This document shows positions 44,040 through 53,526 of a stretch of DNA of 64,000 bases, one piece after another. A program made the translations under genes and the position numbers. Within the stretch, counting starts at the first letter, position 1; each line of letters opens with the position of its first letter. The stretch comes from Deltaproteobacteria bacterium GWC2_55_46 (GTDB taxonomy: Bacteria; Desulfobacterota; GWC2-55-46). Location: assembly GCA_001595385.3 (NCBI GenBank), contig LVEI03000001.1:1207501-1271500 (forward strand), read 5' to 3'. The notes beneath the pieces are model-generated. The model was not told where the DNA came from. It saw only the letters and a list, made by a program, of their open reading frames with translations, and ran no database searches.

Positions 44040-44900
44040 ATGTTGGATATTAAGGATTTGATTTTGCTGAAGTCAATCATAAAGCAGAAAAAGCTCGTCT
44101 TAAAAAGATTCCTAGTATTGGGCATTATTATCATATCGTTTGTCCCCTTAAATCTATATGGTGCAGACAAAAAGTCCATAAAAAAGACGTCTCAAACGCC
44201 CAAAGCCATTCAGCATATCGAGGGGTCTTTTGATGTCAATACGGAGAAGCTTCCTCCCGATTTTAGAGGTCACAATATAAAAAAGGTGATTGAAAAATGG
44301 AGCAAAATTGACAAAGATGAATTTGAAACTACTGCACAATATGAAGAAAAACTTGAAAAAATCGGGATAAATAATGTCCTTGTTTTCAGAGAGGATGCTA
44401 TCGTTCGTTATGATGCCGATAATCAAAGATTATTGATTAAGGCGCCTTGGGGAAGGATAATAGAGGAGGTCACGAATCTTGGCTCCTATATGGGGCAAAA
44501 CGCTTTTGGAGTAAAGAAAAAAATCAATCGCATTGATTATGTGTTCTATGCGCTCAAAACAAGGATAGCGTTAGACTTTGATGAGCACTTTGAATGGATA
44601 GAAGATAAAAATGATTCCTATCGTTATGAAATTATGAGTATTCTGCCGGAAGAAGGGAAAAGAATAAAAGACGATTTAAAATGGCTGATAATCTGCAAAA
44701 TAAAACCTGCTGATCTCGAGAGGTATAACTCAACAAATTCTATAACGGGATTATCCAGGAGCCATTATAAAGCCACTATAGATGATCCTCTGGAATCTAA
44801 GCGAACTGTCTATTTTTTGAGCGTTGAAGTTAATGAGGTCTGGTTATTCAACTTCAAAACCGGGGAGATTCTCAAAAAGAAAACGATAACGACTAACTGA
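44040..44900 (+). CDS. Exported or membrane-anchored protein of unknown function
   Basis: The 286-residue product has a long basic N-region and one hydrophobic segment (FLVLGIIIISFVPLNLYGA, about residues 24-42). The rest is soluble. A KIDKDEFETTAQYEEKLEK stretch near residues 90-110 recalls the EFET-Y motif found in several exported proteins of unknown role. Codon use is AT-rich like its neighbours. Confidence 0.6.
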   Translation: MLDIKDLILLKSIIKQKKLVLKRFLVLGIIIISFVPLNLYGADKKSIKKTSQTPKAIQHIEGSFDVNTEKLPPDFRGHNIKKVIEKWSKIDKDEFETTAQYEEKLEKIGINNVLVFREDAIVRYDADNQRLLIKAPWGRIIEEVTNLGSYMGQNAFGVKKKINRIDYVFYALKTRIALDFDEHFEWIEDKNDSYRYEIMSILPEEGKRIKDDLKWLIICKIKPADLERYNSTNSITGLSRSHYKATIDDPLESKRTVYFLSVEVNEVWLFNFKTGEILKKKTITTN

Positions 44901-44969
44901 GAAGTATCCAATAGGTGCATTTCGTTTTATCGTTTATCGTCTATAACAAGCAATCCAAAATTATAAAGT

Positions 44970-45605
44970 ATGCAATTATACACGTGGAATTATAATGGTG
45001 AGGAATCCCTGGCGACACTTAAGGTATCACAAATAAGTGCAGCTAAGCTTTATTACTGCTTTACAGGACGAAATGCATGGTGGTCTATATGGGTACAAAA
45101 ATACTATGAGGGCTGTATGCATTCATCTTTAGAAAGCGCGAAAAAATATGCCGAAAAGAAGCGCGTGCAAGGTACCGTTTTTTACATTGAAGAAATACCA
45201 GCCTTGATTTTTGAAGCTGAAAATAATTGTCTTGCTGTCACGCAAATTAATTGCAAAGAACCCATGGCTGAGTATTCCTCGGATGCTATTTCGGAAAAAG
45301 TTTCTTTGTCAAAATTTAAAATAAAAAATGCTATGAACAATTATTTGAAGTGTGGAGCATCACTTGAAGGAGTATGTCTGTCCTTTGATTACGATAGCCG
45401 CTTCTGGAAACGATTGCAACCATCTGAAAATTCAATAGTTCGTGTCATGTGTAAGAAAGCCAAATCGGATCAATTTGTATCTCTTAAGCCCAAGGAAGCA
45501 CTTTTTCGTTTCGAGTCGTACTCCGTAGGTAGTAATTATTATCTTGAGTGGCGCAAAAGCGAGAGCCGTTTTTCCCCTGACTCTGTATTATCATTACTGT
45601 CTTAG
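44970..45605 (+). CDS. Cytoplasmic protein of unknown function
   Basis: The 211-residue product has no signal or membrane segment (MQLYTWNYNGEESLATLKVSQISAAKLYYCFTG..., WSIWVQKYYEGCMHSSLESAKKYAEK). No family is recognised and the ribosome binding site is poor. The last 3 bases overlap the end of a decayed helix-turn-helix gene on the other strand. It closes the AT-rich island. Confidence 0.5.
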   Translation: MQLYTWNYNGEESLATLKVSQISAAKLYYCFTGRNAWWSIWVQKYYEGCMHSSLESAKKYAEKKRVQGTVFYIEEIPALIFEAENNCLAVTQINCKEPMAEYSSDAISEKVSLSKFKIKNAMNNYLKCGASLEGVCLSFDYDSRFWKRLQPSENSIVRVMCKKAKSDQFVSLKPKEALFRFESYSVGSNYYLEWRKSESRFSPDSVLSLLS

Positions 45606-45799
45606 TAGGGTGTCAGCTTCGTATTTTCCTCAATCACCATCAAAACCTCCCTTTCGGGAATCAAATACCCGTCCTTCACCTGGATGACCTCGCGGAATAT
45701 CCCTTCCTCCCTCCAGCGGTAGATGGTCTTTTTGAAGCGTTTGAAAATCTCGGCCACTTCGGCATAGGACAGGAATAAAAATGGTGGGCAGATAGACTT
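45602..45799 (-). pseudogene. Decayed excisionase-type helix-turn-helix gene
   Basis: The minus strand encodes FLSYAEVAEIFKRFKKTIYRWREEGIF and then VKDGYLIPEREVLMVIEEN before the stop. This is the winged helix-turn-helix of excisionase/MerR-like DNA-binding proteins. No start codon is available: the upstream frame hits a stop at 45800-45802 inside a solo MITE end. The repeat has therefore replaced the 5' end, and the gene is probably dead. Confidence 0.6.
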
Positions 45800-45812
45800 T
45801 TAGAGCAGCCTG
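45788..45812 (-). repeat. Solo terminal repeat of the MITE-like family (copy E)
   Basis: The minus strand reads CAGGCTGCTCTAAAAGTC then TATCTGC, the left end of the element seen complete at 53366. The rest of the element is absent. Confidence 0.7.
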
Positions 45813-45901
45813 CCCTTCCCCCTCTTTTATCTGGTCTTCAACCCCGCCCATAAGTTATAATCTATCGTTAATCTATATACTAAGCACGGCACTATCTATA
45901 T

Positions 45902-48706
45902 ATGGCCAGAAAAAAGACAAGCAGGGCGGAAGTCCTGCCATTCGAGGTGCCAGCCCCCTCTGACAAAGACGAGCTGGTAATCGAGGGGCTCAGGCAGAAC
46001 AACCTCAAGAACATCTCGGTCCGCATACCCCACAACGTCATCACCACCATCGTGGGTTTGAGCGGCTCTGGCAAATCCTCGCTCGCCTTCGACACCCTCT
46101 TCGCCGAAGGCAGATGGAGGTTCATCGAGTCCCTTTCCACATACACCAGGCTATTCCTCGAACGAATGGACAGGCCCGATGTCGACACCATCAGGAATAT
46201 CCGCCCGGCCATCGCCGTAGAGCAGAAAAACCCGGTGCGCGGCAGCCGCTCTACCGTCGGCACCACCACCGAACTGAACGACTACCTGCGCCTCCTTTTC
46301 AGCCGCGTTGGAAGGCTCCACTGCCCGGAGTGCGGCTCGCCTGTATATAAAAGCGGCCCCGAGCCTGCCGCAGAGAGCATCCTGGCCGGCCGCCCCGGCG
46401 AGCCTGTCTATATCGGATTTAACATCAACCTTAACGGAAAACAGCCTGAAGAGGCCGCCGCGGAGCTGCTTGGCAAGGGCTTCATACGGGTAAAGGCCGG
46501 CGCCGATATCATAGACATCTCGGAAGGCTTTACAGAACTGCCCCGCTCCTTCGGGGTGGTGACCGACAGGCTCATCGTAAAGGAATCCGAGCGGCAGAGG
46601 CTCACCGAGGCGCTTGAAACAGCCTTCAGCGCCGGCAACGGCGCGGCCTGGGCATATACGCCGGGCAAGGGCGAAGAGGCCTTCTCTACAGAGCTTATCT
46701 GCCGGGAGTGCGGCACAAGGACAGAGAGGCCCACTTCGATCTCCCTTTCATTCAACCACCCTGTCGGCGCATGCCCGGAATGCAAGGGCTTCGGCAACCT
46801 GCTCAAATATGACGAGGCGAAGGTATTGCCAGACAAAACACTCAGCCTCCGCGAAGGTGCGATAGAGCCATGGACAAAGCCCGCCTACAGATGGTGGTAT
46901 GAAGAGCTTGAAAAACACGCTCACAACTACGGGATAGACCTCAATAAGCCATTCGAGAAGCTATCCGCAAGGGAACGGCGGCTCGTATTCGAGGGCACCT
47001 CGGACTTCGAAGGCATAAACGACTTCTTCGACTACCTTGAGAGCAAGAAATACAAGCTCCACATAAAGGTCTTCAGCTCACGCTACAAGGGGCAGGTCGC
47101 ATGCCCGTCGTGCAAAGGGACGAGGCTTAAAAAGCAGGCGCTCTCCGCGAAGGTCGGCGGCCTCAACATCGCCGAGGCAAGCGCCCTTTCGATAAAAGAG
47201 GCCCGCGAGTTCTTCTCAACGATAGAGCTTACAAGCTTTGAAGAGGCCATTTCAGAGGAGGTATTGAAGCAGATACGGGCGAAGCTCGAATTCCTGAGCC
47301 ACACCGGCCTCGGCTACATAACGCTCGACAGGCTCACCAAGACCCTTTCCGGGGGCGAGGCCCAGAGGGTCACCATAGCGACCCAGCTCGCCTCGTCCCT
47401 TTGCGGGGTTCTCTACATACTCGACGAGCCGTCCATCGGCCTCCATCCTGTAGATATAGACATGCTCACCAGCCAGCTTGAGAGGCTTTCATCCATGGGC
47501 AACACGGTCGTGACCGTCGAGCACGACCCTGGCATGATAAGGAGGTCGAGCCATGTAATCGAGCTTGGCCCCGGCTCAGGCGAAAAGGGTGGCCACGTGG
47601 TATGGGCAGGCCCTACGAAAGAGTTCCTGAAGGGCGCGCGCACCCTTACAGCCGACTACCTTGCCGGGCGGGAAGAGATCCACGTGCCCAGGTGGAGGAG
47701 AAAGGGGAGCGGCAGATACATTCAAATCCGGGGCGCCTCCGGGAATAACCTCAAGTCGGCAGACCTCTCGGTCCCCCTTAAGACCATGACCTGCGTAACA
47801 GGTGTATCAGGCTCAGGCAAAAGCACCCTCGTTGTCGATACCCTCTACAACGTCCTCGCCTCGCACTTCGGCGAGAAGTCCGAGCCTGCCATGCCCTACT
47901 CGTCTGTCCACGGCCTCGACAACTTGAGCGGGGTAAAGCTCATAGACCAGAGCCCAATAGGGAGGACGCCACGTTCAAACCCGCTCACATACATCGGCGG
48001 CTTCGACGAGATAAGAAAGCTCTTCTCCGGCCTGTCTTCGGCCAGGGCCATGGGGCTGGCCCCGGGGGACTTCTCATTTAACGTCCCCGGCGGCAGATGC
48101 GAATCATGCAAGGGCGAAGGGGTCGAAAAGCTCGAGATGTACTTCCTCCCGGACGTCTACGTGAAATGCGCGGTCTGCGGCGGCAAGAGGTACAAGGGGC
48201 ACGTCCTCGACGTCAAATACAGGGGCAGGTCGATCTATGACGTCCTTGAGACCACCTTCGAGGACGCCATCCTCCTTTTTCCGAACGAACCCGGCCTCCA
48301 GAGGCGTTTCTCGGTCCTTAAATCCGTCGGCCTTGGCTACCTCAAGCTCGGCCAGCCTGCCACGACCCTCTCCGGTGGAGAGGCCCAGAGGCTCAAGATA
48401 GCGAGGGAGCTTGTGGAGGAATCATCAGGGGACGTCCTTTACATACTCGATGAGCCCACAACAGGCCTTCACATGGATGACGTCAAAAAGCTCCTCTCGG
48501 TGCTTGGCGCCCTGGTCGATTCAGGGAGCACCGTCTTAATGATAGAGCACAACCTCGACTGCATAAAGTCGGCTGACCACGTCATAGACCTGGGCCCCCG
48601 GGGCGGCGGCGAAGGCGGAGCCATAGTCGCCAGCGGCACCCCGGAGGAGATATCAAGATCCCCCCGCAGCCTCACCGGAAAATACCTAAAGAAAGTCCTT
48701 CACTAA
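45902..48706 (+). CDS. uvrA: UvrA-type excinuclease ABC subunit A, divergent
   Basis: The 934-residue ABC ATPase has two Walker A loops (GLSGSGKSSLAFDT and GVSGSGKSTLV), two LSGGEAQR signatures, two Walker B motifs (YILDEPSIGLH, YILDEPTTGLH) and zinc modules (CPECG, CESCKGEG...CAVCGGKR). UvrA finds damaged DNA with UvrB in nucleotide excision repair. The first-half motif reads ESLSTYTRLFLERMDRPDVD where canonical UvrA has SAYARQFL, so this may be a second UvrA paralog. A region matching the UvrB-binding domain (VVTDRLIVKESERQRLTEALE) is present. No uvrB is nearby. Confidence 0.85.
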   Translation: MARKKTSRAEVLPFEVPAPSDKDELVIEGLRQNNLKNISVRIPHNVITTIVGLSGSGKSSLAFDTLFAEGRWRFIESLSTYTRLFLERMDRPDVDTIRNIRPAIAVEQKNPVRGSRSTVGTTTELNDYLRLLFSRVGRLHCPECGSPVYKSGPEPAAESILAGRPGEPVYIGFNINLNGKQPEEAAAELLGKGFIRVKAGADIIDISEGFTELPRSFGVVTDRLIVKESERQRLTEALETAFSAGNGAAWAYTPGKGEEAFSTELICRECGTRTERPTSISLSFNHPVGACPECKGFGNLLKYDEAKVLPDKTLSLREGAIEPWTKPAYRWWYEELEKHAHNYGIDLNKPFEKLSARERRLVFEGTSDFEGINDFFDYLESKKYKLHIKVFSSRYKGQVACPSCKGTRLKKQALSAKVGGLNIAEASALSIKEAREFFSTIELTSFEEAISEEVLKQIRAKLEFLSHTGLGYITLDRLTKTLSGGEAQRVTIATQLASSLCGVLYILDEPSIGLHPVDIDMLTSQLERLSSMGNTVVTVEHDPGMIRRSSHVIELGPGSGEKGGHVVWAGPTKEFLKGARTLTADYLAGREEIHVPRWRRKGSGRYIQIRGASGNNLKSADLSVPLKTMTCVTGVSGSGKSTLVVDTLYNVLASHFGEKSEPAMPYSSVHGLDNLSGVKLIDQSPIGRTPRSNPLTYIGGFDEIRKLFSGLSSARAMGLAPGDFSFNVPGGRCESCKGEGVEKLEMYFLPDVYVKCAVCGGKRYKGHVLDVKYRGRSIYDVLETTFEDAILLFPNEPGLQRRFSVLKSVGLGYLKLGQPATTLSGGEAQRLKIARELVEESSGDVLYILDEPTTGLHMDDVKKLLSVLGALVDSGSTVLMIEHNLDCIKSADHVIDLGPRGGGEGGAIVASGTPEEISRSPRSLTGKYLKKVLH

Positions 48707-48908
48707 GCCGAAAAAGACCATGGGCCACAGATCCGCCTTTGTCTCCGGCGTGCCATAGCTCACATACACCTTTGCTCATTGCATATACAATGGGACCCGT
48801 AACGGAAGGCCCCCGCCAGTCCCAGGCGGCGGAAGAAAAAAGCGGGATTTTCCTTGAAAAATCCTGTATTAGGGTCTTCCAGGGAGGTGAGCCGGGCAGG
48901 TATTTTCC

Positions 48909-48937
48909 TTGACACTGGTATGGCTGGCGGTTAAGAT
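48909..48937 (+). promoter_or_regulatory. Sigma-70 promoter of the radical SAM gene
   Basis: TTGACA (48909-48914) is followed 17 bp later by TAAGAT (48932-48937), about 30 bp before the start codon. The remaining gap after uvrA (48707-48908) shows no gene. Confidence 0.7.
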
Positions 48938-48967
48938 GTACGGCATTCCAGTGTAAAAGGATGATTG

Positions 48968-50464
48968 ATGAAAAAAATCGTTTTTATAGAGCCAAATCCC
49001 CCGGATTTTCATATCTTTTCAAAAGTACCGCTGCCCAGGCTCGGCACCGCGATACTCGGATCGAGGCTAAAGCAGGAAGGTTACGAGGTCAAAAGCTATG
49101 TGGAGTCCATCTCGGAGCTCGACCTTAAGGATGTCCTGAGCGCTGACGCGGTCGGCATCTCCACCATCACTTCGACCTCATGCCGTTCTTTTGAGATAGC
49201 GAAACTTGTAAAGAAGGCCGGCATACCGGTCTTCATGGGCGGCCCCCACGTAACGTTTATGCCTGATGAGGCCCTCCAGTACTGTGATTACGTGGTGCGA
49301 GGCGAGGCCGATGACATCATAGTCGACTTTGTAAAGGCCATGGAGACTGGCGAAGGGCTGGATCAGATACCGGGCCTGTCGTACATGAAAGATGGCGTAG
49401 CGAAGCACAACTCGACCGCCCCTTTCTGCAAGGACATGGACAAGATCCCGGCCCCGGACTTCAGCATAATAAGCGGTCTCGATACCGCAGGCGCGAAAAA
49501 GCTGCCCATAGCGCCGGTCATGACATCAAGAGGATGCCCGTATGACTGCAGCTTCTGCTCCGTTACCGGCATGTTCGGCCAGAAATACAGGTTCAGGAGC
49601 AAGGAGCGCGTAATAGAAGAGCTTATGAACCACAGGGAACACGGCGGAAACTGGGTCTTCTTCTACGACGACAACTTCTGCGCCCACAAGAGGAGGACCA
49701 AAGAGCTCCTCTCCACCATGATAGAGCAGAAGATCACGCCGGCGTGGACGGCGCAGGTAAGGGTCGAGATCGCGAGGGACCAGGAGCTTCTTGACCTGAT
49801 GAAACGGTCGAAATGCCATACCGTCTACATAGGGCTTGAATCGATAAACCCCAAGACGCTCGAGATCTACAACAAGAAGCAGTCCCTGGAGGACATAACA
49901 AGCTGCATAAGAATACTTAAAAAGAACGGCATCAGGATACACGGCATGTTCGTCTTCGGCTCAGACCATGACACCACCGACACCATAGCCGAGACCGTAA
50001 GGTTCGCCAAGAAAAACGACCTGGACTCGGTGCAGTTCCTTATCCTTACGCCCCTTCCGGGGACCAAGTGCTACAGGGACCTCGACAGGGAGGGCAGGAT
50101 AATCACCAAGGACTGGAGCCTTTATGACGCCCATCACGTGGTCTACGAGCCAAAGCTCATGAGCTACTACGAGCTTCAGTCAGAGACCATGAGGGCCACG
50201 AAAGAGTTCTACTCGCCCTGGCAGATAGCCAAGAGGGCGGCCCGCTTCGACCTCTTTAACGTAACTATAAAGGTTTGGGGGCACACCCTCACCAAGCAAT
50301 GGATAAAGAAGAACCAGTACTTCCTGGACTACACCAGGGCCCTCGGGGAAGCCGGCAAAAAGATCGAGCTTGCCGCCAAGAAGACCGCCGAGGACGTAAA
50401 AGAGAAGTTCCAGCAGATAGAGCTCTCCGGCGGTATTCCGCATAAGTACTCCGGGGCCTCGTAG
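48968..50464 (+). CDS. B12-binding radical SAM protein
   Basis: The 498-residue protein has an N-terminal cobalamin-binding-type domain (LGTAILGSRLKQEGYEVKSYVES, VGISTITSTSCRSFEIAKLVKKAGIPVFMGGPHVTFMPDEAL). A radical SAM domain follows, with CPYDCSFC near residues 189-196 binding [4Fe-4S], GGNWVFFYDDNF and the GLESINPKTLEIYNKKQ barrel segment. Such enzymes often methylate unreactive carbons or modify hopanoids, lipids or cofactors. The substrate is not evident. The ATG at 48968 replaces a preceding TTG. It precedes mltD by 24 bp. Confidence 0.88.
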   Translation: MKKIVFIEPNPPDFHIFSKVPLPRLGTAILGSRLKQEGYEVKSYVESISELDLKDVLSADAVGISTITSTSCRSFEIAKLVKKAGIPVFMGGPHVTFMPDEALQYCDYVVRGEADDIIVDFVKAMETGEGLDQIPGLSYMKDGVAKHNSTAPFCKDMDKIPAPDFSIISGLDTAGAKKLPIAPVMTSRGCPYDCSFCSVTGMFGQKYRFRSKERVIEELMNHREHGGNWVFFYDDNFCAHKRRTKELLSTMIEQKITPAWTAQVRVEIARDQELLDLMKRSKCHTVYIGLESINPKTLEIYNKKQSLEDITSCIRILKKNGIRIHGMFVFGSDHDTTDTIAETVRFAKKNDLDSVQFLILTPLPGTKCYRDLDREGRIITKDWSLYDAHHVVYEPKLMSYYELQSETMRATKEFYSPWQIAKRAARFDLFNVTIKVWGHTLTKQWIKKNQYFLDYTRALGEAGKKIELAAKKTAEDVKEKFQQIELSGGIPHKYSGAS

Positions 50465-50488
50465 GCATCACAAGCTAAGGAGGAAATG

Positions 50489-51919
50489 ATGAATAGGAAA
50501 CTCGCGGCTCTGGGTTTATGCGCCTCGCTCCTGGGCACACCCGCGTTCGCTTCCGACGCTGCCACCGGGATACTCATGCCCGAGATGGAGCCGATACAGT
50601 CAGCCCTCCTCCAGACAGGAAGCGCGGAGCGCCAGGCTGCGCCCATTAAGGCGAAGGGCGTGGCAGCAGCAAGCGATGGCAGCCCCTTCAGCCCCGTGAA
50701 GCTCTCGTCAGCTCCCTCCATATGCGCGGGAGAGGCGAAGGCCCTATTCTATTACTACTCGAATTCGGCGCCGGAGGCCGCCCTGCCTTCATGCTCATCC
50801 GACGCCCCGGTTGTCGCCAGCCAGGCGCTGCCCGAGTTCACCATGGCCGACGCCTCGCTTACCGAGGCCGCAGCAGTTGAAGAGCCGGGCATCGCCGACG
50901 TGCCGATAGTAGTCAACAAGAGTGTCGAGTCGTTCATAAGGTACTTCCAGACGAGCGGGCGCAAGTACTTTGAGAAGTGGCTCGGCAGGAGCTCGGATTA
51001 TATGGCCATGCTCCAGACGATACTTCGCGAAAACGGCCTGCCAGAGGACCTCTCATATATCGCCTTTATCGAGAGCGGCCTCAACCCGACCGTCAGGTCG
51101 AGGGCCAACGCGGTCGGGATGTGGCAGTTCATAAAGGGCACGGCTCAGAGATACGGCCTCAGGGTCGACTGGTGGATAGACGAGAGGATGGACCCTGAAA
51201 AGGCTACATACGCAGCCGCCAAATACTTCAAGAACCTCTACGGCATGTTCGGCTCCTGGTATCTCGCCGCCGCGAGCTACAACGCTGGCGAAGGCAGGGT
51301 ATCAAGGGCCATAAAGAAGCACGGCACCGAGGACTTCTGGGAGCTTGCCAGCCAACGCAAGCCGCTGCACAGGGAGACCAGGGAATACGTGCCAAAGTAC
51401 CTTGCCGCCGTGACCATAGCCAGAGACCCTGAGCTCTACGGCTTCACTTCCGTTGAATTAAACGATGGGCTCCGCTATGAGAAGGTAAAGGTCTCGCAAG
51501 CGACAGACCTCCGTGTCATAGCCGAAGCGGCTGGCACAAGCGTCGACGAGATAAAGAGGCTCAACCCGGAGCTGCTGCGCTGGTTCACGCCGCCGAACTA
51601 CCCCGGCTATGAGGTAAAGATACCCGCCGGCAGGGGCGAGATATACAGGTCTAACATGAGCAACGTCCCGCCCGCCAAGAGGATAGCCTTCCTCCAGCAC
51701 AAGGTGAAGCGCGGAGAGACGCTCAACAAGATAGCGAAACGGTACGGCATCGCGGTAAGCCCGATACTCTATCTCAACAACACCATAGTCTCAAACCCGA
51801 AGAAGAAATTGAAACCTGGCATGCTACTCATGATACCCGTGAAGGCCGGAAATTACGCGAGCAGGAAAAAGAGCGTAGCCGTAGCGGAGATAGTCACCAG
51901 GATGGAGCTTCAGAGCTGA
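50489..51919 (+). CDS. mltD: Membrane-bound lytic murein transglycosylase D-like
   Basis: The 476-residue protein has a signal peptide (residues 1-21), a low-complexity segment and an SLT domain with catalytic Glu near residue 195 (FIESGLNPTVRS, then NAVGMWQFIKGTAQRYGL and AAASYNAGEGRV). A C-terminal LysM motif (HKVKRGETLNKIAKRYGIAV) binds peptidoglycan. It cleaves murein glycan strands to 1,6-anhydro ends. An AGGAGG site 5 nt before the second of two ATGs favours the 50489 start. No lipobox is visible, unlike E. coli MltD. Confidence 0.9.
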   Translation: MNRKLAALGLCASLLGTPAFASDAATGILMPEMEPIQSALLQTGSAERQAAPIKAKGVAAASDGSPFSPVKLSSAPSICAGEAKALFYYYSNSAPEAALPSCSSDAPVVASQALPEFTMADASLTEAAAVEEPGIADVPIVVNKSVESFIRYFQTSGRKYFEKWLGRSSDYMAMLQTILRENGLPEDLSYIAFIESGLNPTVRSRANAVGMWQFIKGTAQRYGLRVDWWIDERMDPEKATYAAAKYFKNLYGMFGSWYLAAASYNAGEGRVSRAIKKHGTEDFWELASQRKPLHRETREYVPKYLAAVTIARDPELYGFTSVELNDGLRYEKVKVSQATDLRVIAEAAGTSVDEIKRLNPELLRWFTPPNYPGYEVKIPAGRGEIYRSNMSNVPPAKRIAFLQHKVKRGETLNKIAKRYGIAVSPILYLNNTIVSNPKKKLKPGMLLMIPVKAGNYASRKKSVAVAEIVTRMELQS

Positions 51920-51940
51920 ACATATAACGGGCGCTTCAAA

Positions 51941-51971
51941 GGGCGGCATCGAAAGATGGCCGCCCTTTTTT
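51941..51971 (+). terminator. mltD terminator
   Basis: A GGGCGGC-ATC stem pairs with GAT-G-GCCGCCC around a GAAA tetraloop, with one bulged G, and is followed by six Ts. It lies 21 bp after the mltD stop codon. Confidence 0.9.
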
Positions 51972-52082
51972 ATTTCCCCTTTTTTATTTCATCGGCCAGC
52001 CAGAGCTTTTCTATTCCCCATTTACAACGGCAGCCCCATAATGATATCTTTAACATTATCAAACTAAAGCAAGGGTGGCTTA

Positions 52083-53321
52083 ATGATATCGGTAGAGTCA
52101 GCGCTTGAGACGATCCTCAAGGAAATAAAGCCCCTTGGCCTTGAGAGCGTCAATATAAATTCCGCCCTTGGCCGTGTGCTCGGTGAAGATACTACCGCGG
52201 CGCGCGGCAACCCGCCCTGGGACAACTCCGCCATGGACGGATACGCGCTTAAATACGCGGATACAGACGGGGCATCGAATGAAAGCCCTGTGAGCCTCCG
52301 GGTGCTCTACGACCTCCCGGCCGGACAGACACCCAAGGGGCCATTGGGCAACGGAGAAGCGGTGCGCATAATGACCGGCGCGCCAGTGCCTCAGGGCGCC
52401 GACGCGGTAGTGATGGTCGAGAGGACCGAGGCCGGAGAAGGCTTTGTGCTCGTCAAGGCCGGGGCGAAGCTCGGAGAAAACATCAGGAGAGCTGGCGAGG
52501 ACTTTAAGGCCGGAGAGGTCGTCATCAGCAAGGGAAGCGTCGTCCGAGCGGCCGAAGTGAGCATGCTCGCCACAGTAGGCGTGCCCTTCGTCTTCGTGCA
52601 CAAACGGCCCAGGGTGGCGGTCATCTCCACCGGGGACGAGCTCTGCGACATAGACGAGGCGCCTCCTGCCGGGAAGATAACCAACAGCAACGGCTACGCC
52701 CTCGCGGCCCTTGTGGCCGCGTGCGGGGCAGAGCCCTTGCAGCTCGGCATAGCCAGGGACAACAAGGAGAGCCTCAAGGAAAAGCTCGCCCTCGCCATGA
52801 AAGCGGACTGCATAATATCATCGGGCGGTGTCTCGGTCGGCGATTACGACTTTGTGAAAGACGTCCTGAAGGAGATGGGCTCATCGATGATATTCTGGAA
52901 GGTCGCGATGAAGCCAGGCAAGCCCCTGGCCTTCGGCGTAATAGGCGGAAAGCCCGCCTTTGGCCTTCCAGGCAACCCTGTATCCTCGATGGTGGCCTTT
53001 GAGCAGTTCGTAAGGCCGGCTCTCCAAAAGATGTCCGGGAGAAAAAATATCTTCCGCCGGGGCTTCAGAGCGAGGCTCACAAAGGATATCCGCATAAAGC
53101 CGGGCAGGATGAACTTCATACGCGCCGAGCTGACCGCGGACGATTCGGGCTTCTCCGCGACACCGCTTGACGGACAGGGCTCCGGCATGATCTCTACCAT
53201 GGTAAGGGCCAACTCGTTCATCATAGTCCCACCGGGGTCCGAGGGCTTCAAGGCGGGAGAGACGGTAAAGGCCCAGCCATTCGATGAGACCGTTTTTCTG
53301 AGCCCCACCCCGGCCTATTGA
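52083..53321 (+). CDS. moeA: Molybdopterin molybdenumtransferase
   Basis: The 412-residue protein has the MoeA pattern: PPWDNSAMDGYAL, VRIMTGAPVPQGADAVVMVE, VISTGDELC, the TNSNGYALAALV loop, and SSGGVSVGDYDFVKDVL with GLPGNPVSSMVAFE. It inserts molybdate into adenylated molybdopterin. No other molybdenum-cofactor gene is nearby. A mid-quality promoter may lie near 52021-52047. Confidence 0.95.
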   Translation: MISVESALETILKEIKPLGLESVNINSALGRVLGEDTTAARGNPPWDNSAMDGYALKYADTDGASNESPVSLRVLYDLPAGQTPKGPLGNGEAVRIMTGAPVPQGADAVVMVERTEAGEGFVLVKAGAKLGENIRRAGEDFKAGEVVISKGSVVRAAEVSMLATVGVPFVFVHKRPRVAVISTGDELCDIDEAPPAGKITNSNGYALAALVAACGAEPLQLGIARDNKESLKEKLALAMKADCIISSGGVSVGDYDFVKDVLKEMGSSMIFWKVAMKPGKPLAFGVIGGKPAFGLPGNPVSSMVAFEQFVRPALQKMSGRKNIFRRGFRARLTKDIRIKPGRMNFIRAELTADDSGFSATPLDGQGSGMISTMVRANSFIIVPPGSEGFKAGETVKAQPFDETVFLSPTPAY

Positions 53322-53365
53322 CATCCGTCATATCTGATGAGGGCCATTTATCATATTGTTTTGTT

Positions 53366-53494
53366 CAGGCTGCTCTAAAAACCATATGCGAGGCCCCAAT
53401 TAAACGGGGAGCGAGGAATGAAGGCGTACCTGGAGTGTACGCCGCTTCTGCCGCTTCTGAAGCCAACGAAGCAGATGGACTTATTTCATGCCTG
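53366..53494 (+). repeat. Interspersed MITE-like repeat, copy C (full length)
   Basis: This 129-bp element starts CAGGCTGCTCTAAAAACC and ends GCAGATGGACTTATTTCATGCCTG. It shares its interior with copy A (GCGAGGCCCCAATTAAA.CGGGGAGCGAGGAATG) and copy B. It lies between moeA and mtnA; an ATG at 53488 inside its right end is in frame with mtnA but is not the likely start. Confidence 0.82.
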
Positions 53495-53526
53495 TTAAGG
53501 CTAAAATCCCACATACGGAGATGGAA

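Noticed and set aside
45630-45851. 73-codon frame between the AT-rich island and uvrA
   Set aside because: It is out of frame with the recognisable helix-turn-helix sequence on the same strand and runs through a solo repeat end.
51972-52082. Molybdenum-cofactor riboswitch before moeA
   Set aside because: The gap is short and AT-rich and shows none of the expected helices.
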